From CAWBAT01 sp046331665 (GTDB taxonomy: Bacteria > Acidobacteriota > Terriglobia > Versatilivoradales > Versatilivoraceae), in NCBI GenBank assembly GCA_046331665.1, contig JAXLQK010000020.1:1-64000 (forward strand): 64,000 nucleotides of DNA. The letters run 5' to 3'. Under the pieces are notes generated by a model that was not told where the DNA came from, ran no database searches, and was given only the letters and a program-made list of their open reading frames with translations. A program made the translations under genes and the position numbers. Shown in pieces: positions 63,169 through 64,000 of the stretch (positions within the stretch are counted from its first letter, which is position 1; each line of letters begins with the position of its first letter).

Positions 63169-64000
63169 CCTGCCGCCTGGGTTAATTCCCCTTCATCGTA
63201 GGGGCGAAGCGTTCGTAAGAATGGGTTATCAGATTTGGCCTCTGGCTCAAATGCTTCGCCCATACAAAGAAATGAACAATCACTGTGAGGATACGGCTAA
63301 TAGGAGACTGGGCATCTCTGTCCCGCCGGACGGCCCTCTTAGGGTCCACCTTATCCAAGGGGGCCAATCGTGGTGGAATTTTGAGGCGATTTGATGAAAT
63401 CGATCGAAACGCTTTACAATCTAGGACAGAGTCTGTGGCTTCACAATGCCACGCGACACTTGCTGAAGAGTGGCGTGCTTAAAGTTACATTAATAGACTT
63501 TCTGTAACGGACCCTACATCTGACCCAACCAACTTCAAAAATGCCCTCAGGAATGAGGGCCCCTACGATGAGGCCATCGTTAAGAAGCTTAAAAGAGGAA
63601 GAGTCGGAGTGGAATTGTTCTTCGAGCTCGCCTCGGAAAATCTGACCCTGGACGGTGATCACTTCTAAGAGCAGTGTTCTGTAAACGCAGGTGTGGATGA
63701 AATTAATGAAGGAAACGTTTGCGGCTCAGGCCACCGGACATAGGTGTCAGTCTCTCGCATTCGCTGTATTCTCCGATAGAGCGGCCTGCTAGTGAAGGCC
63801 GCTCCTCCTTCCTAATCGACATTTAACTAAGATTCGCTGGCTTATCTGCCCAACCATTACTAGACTGGCTCGATTCTCACGGCAGGCCGATTCATACCGG
63901 CGTCTCCCGTGTACATCGATCAGATTCTTAGTCAGAAATCATCCGCTTGTAATCCAGATGCACCATAAGAATCGCTTCACTCCGTCCATGAATTCTCTGA
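63169..64000. other. Gene-poor right end of the window
   Basis: No convincing gene lies in these 832 bases. A short plus-strand frame at 63486-63668 (NALRNEGPYDEAIVKKLKRG) has protein-like composition but no start codon and may be the tail of a lost gene. The inverted-repeat element at 63198-63265 is the only other structure. Confidence 0.4.
63198..63265. repeat. REP-like imperfect inverted repeat
   Basis: Arms of 13 bases (63198-63210 and 63253-63265, one mismatch) can fold into a hairpin with a 42-base loop. A further partial inverted copy (12 bases) is at 63560-63571. Such palindromes in gene-free DNA often belong to genome-wide repeat families; only these copies are in the window. Confidence 0.4.

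Noticed and set aside
63441..63662. Minus-strand frame at the right end
   Set aside because: No start site support, and the opposite strand is more protein-like though itself incomplete.

Overview
The window is a bacterial chromosome segment of roughly 50-55% GC (estimated by eye), densely coding on both strands. The organism is Gram-negative. It carries genes for Kdo transfer (WaaA), lipid A kinase (LpxK), ADP-heptose synthesis (GmhB and separate RfaE1 and RfaE2), two GT9 heptosyltransferases and an Mla-type phospholipid transport set. The paired DUF507 genes, the DUF3300-DUF2950 pair, the secreted IPT/TIG protein and the ADP-heptose layout fit Acidobacteriota or a neighbouring phylum. That placement is an inference; there is no rRNA gene in the window to test it.

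Layout. 1-18.8 kb: rimO (cut by the left edge), an ABC-2 exporter, several stand-alone metabolic and membrane genes, truA, ridA, a lysine-rich histone-like protein, a class I fumarase, and a def-fmt-rsmB operon. 19-27.6 kb: mlaE-mlaF-mlaD converging on an HD-GYP response regulator, then a GreA-like factor, a CDP-alcohol phosphatidyltransferase, a methyltransferase, an M48 protease, a strong bidirectional terminator, two DUF507 genes and tRNA-Asp and tRNA-Val. 27.8-34 kb: a compact exopolysaccharide cluster (HprK-like kinase, O-antigen ligase/polymerase, two GT4 glycosyltransferases, PF14907-type nucleotidyltransferase). 34-41.8 kb: a seven-gene minus-strand operon. 42-44.5 kb: tRNA-Leu(GAG), secG, tpiA and pgk. 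44.7-53 kb: the LPS core and lipid A cluster. 53.2-64 kb: citrate synthase and a mixed run including an alpha/beta-hydrolase without its catalytic residues, DsbA-VKOR-YjbQ, a radical SAM protein, DUF3300 and DUF2950.

The most interesting region is 33.9-41.8 kb. The last 63 bases of the nucleotidyltransferase gene, including its stop codon, recur at 41780-41842 with one mismatch. Between the copies sits one tightly packed operon: a coiled-coil protein, a PspA/IM30 homologue, a solute-binding domain fused to an OmpA peptidoglycan-binding domain, an ABC permease, an ABC ATPase (frame-broken), a membrane coiled-coil protein and a two-domain AAA ATPase. I read it as a transferred cell-envelope module that couples ligand sensing or transport to membrane repair. 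It has no recombinase of its own.

Six genes have broken frames: a UroD-family gene, rsmB (5' end), the island ABC ATPase, pgk, an FAD oxidoreductase and a radical SAM gene. Most breaks are one-base changes in or next to short homopolymers, and two hit central genes (pgk, rsmB). Sequencing or assembly error is therefore at least as likely as real gene decay.
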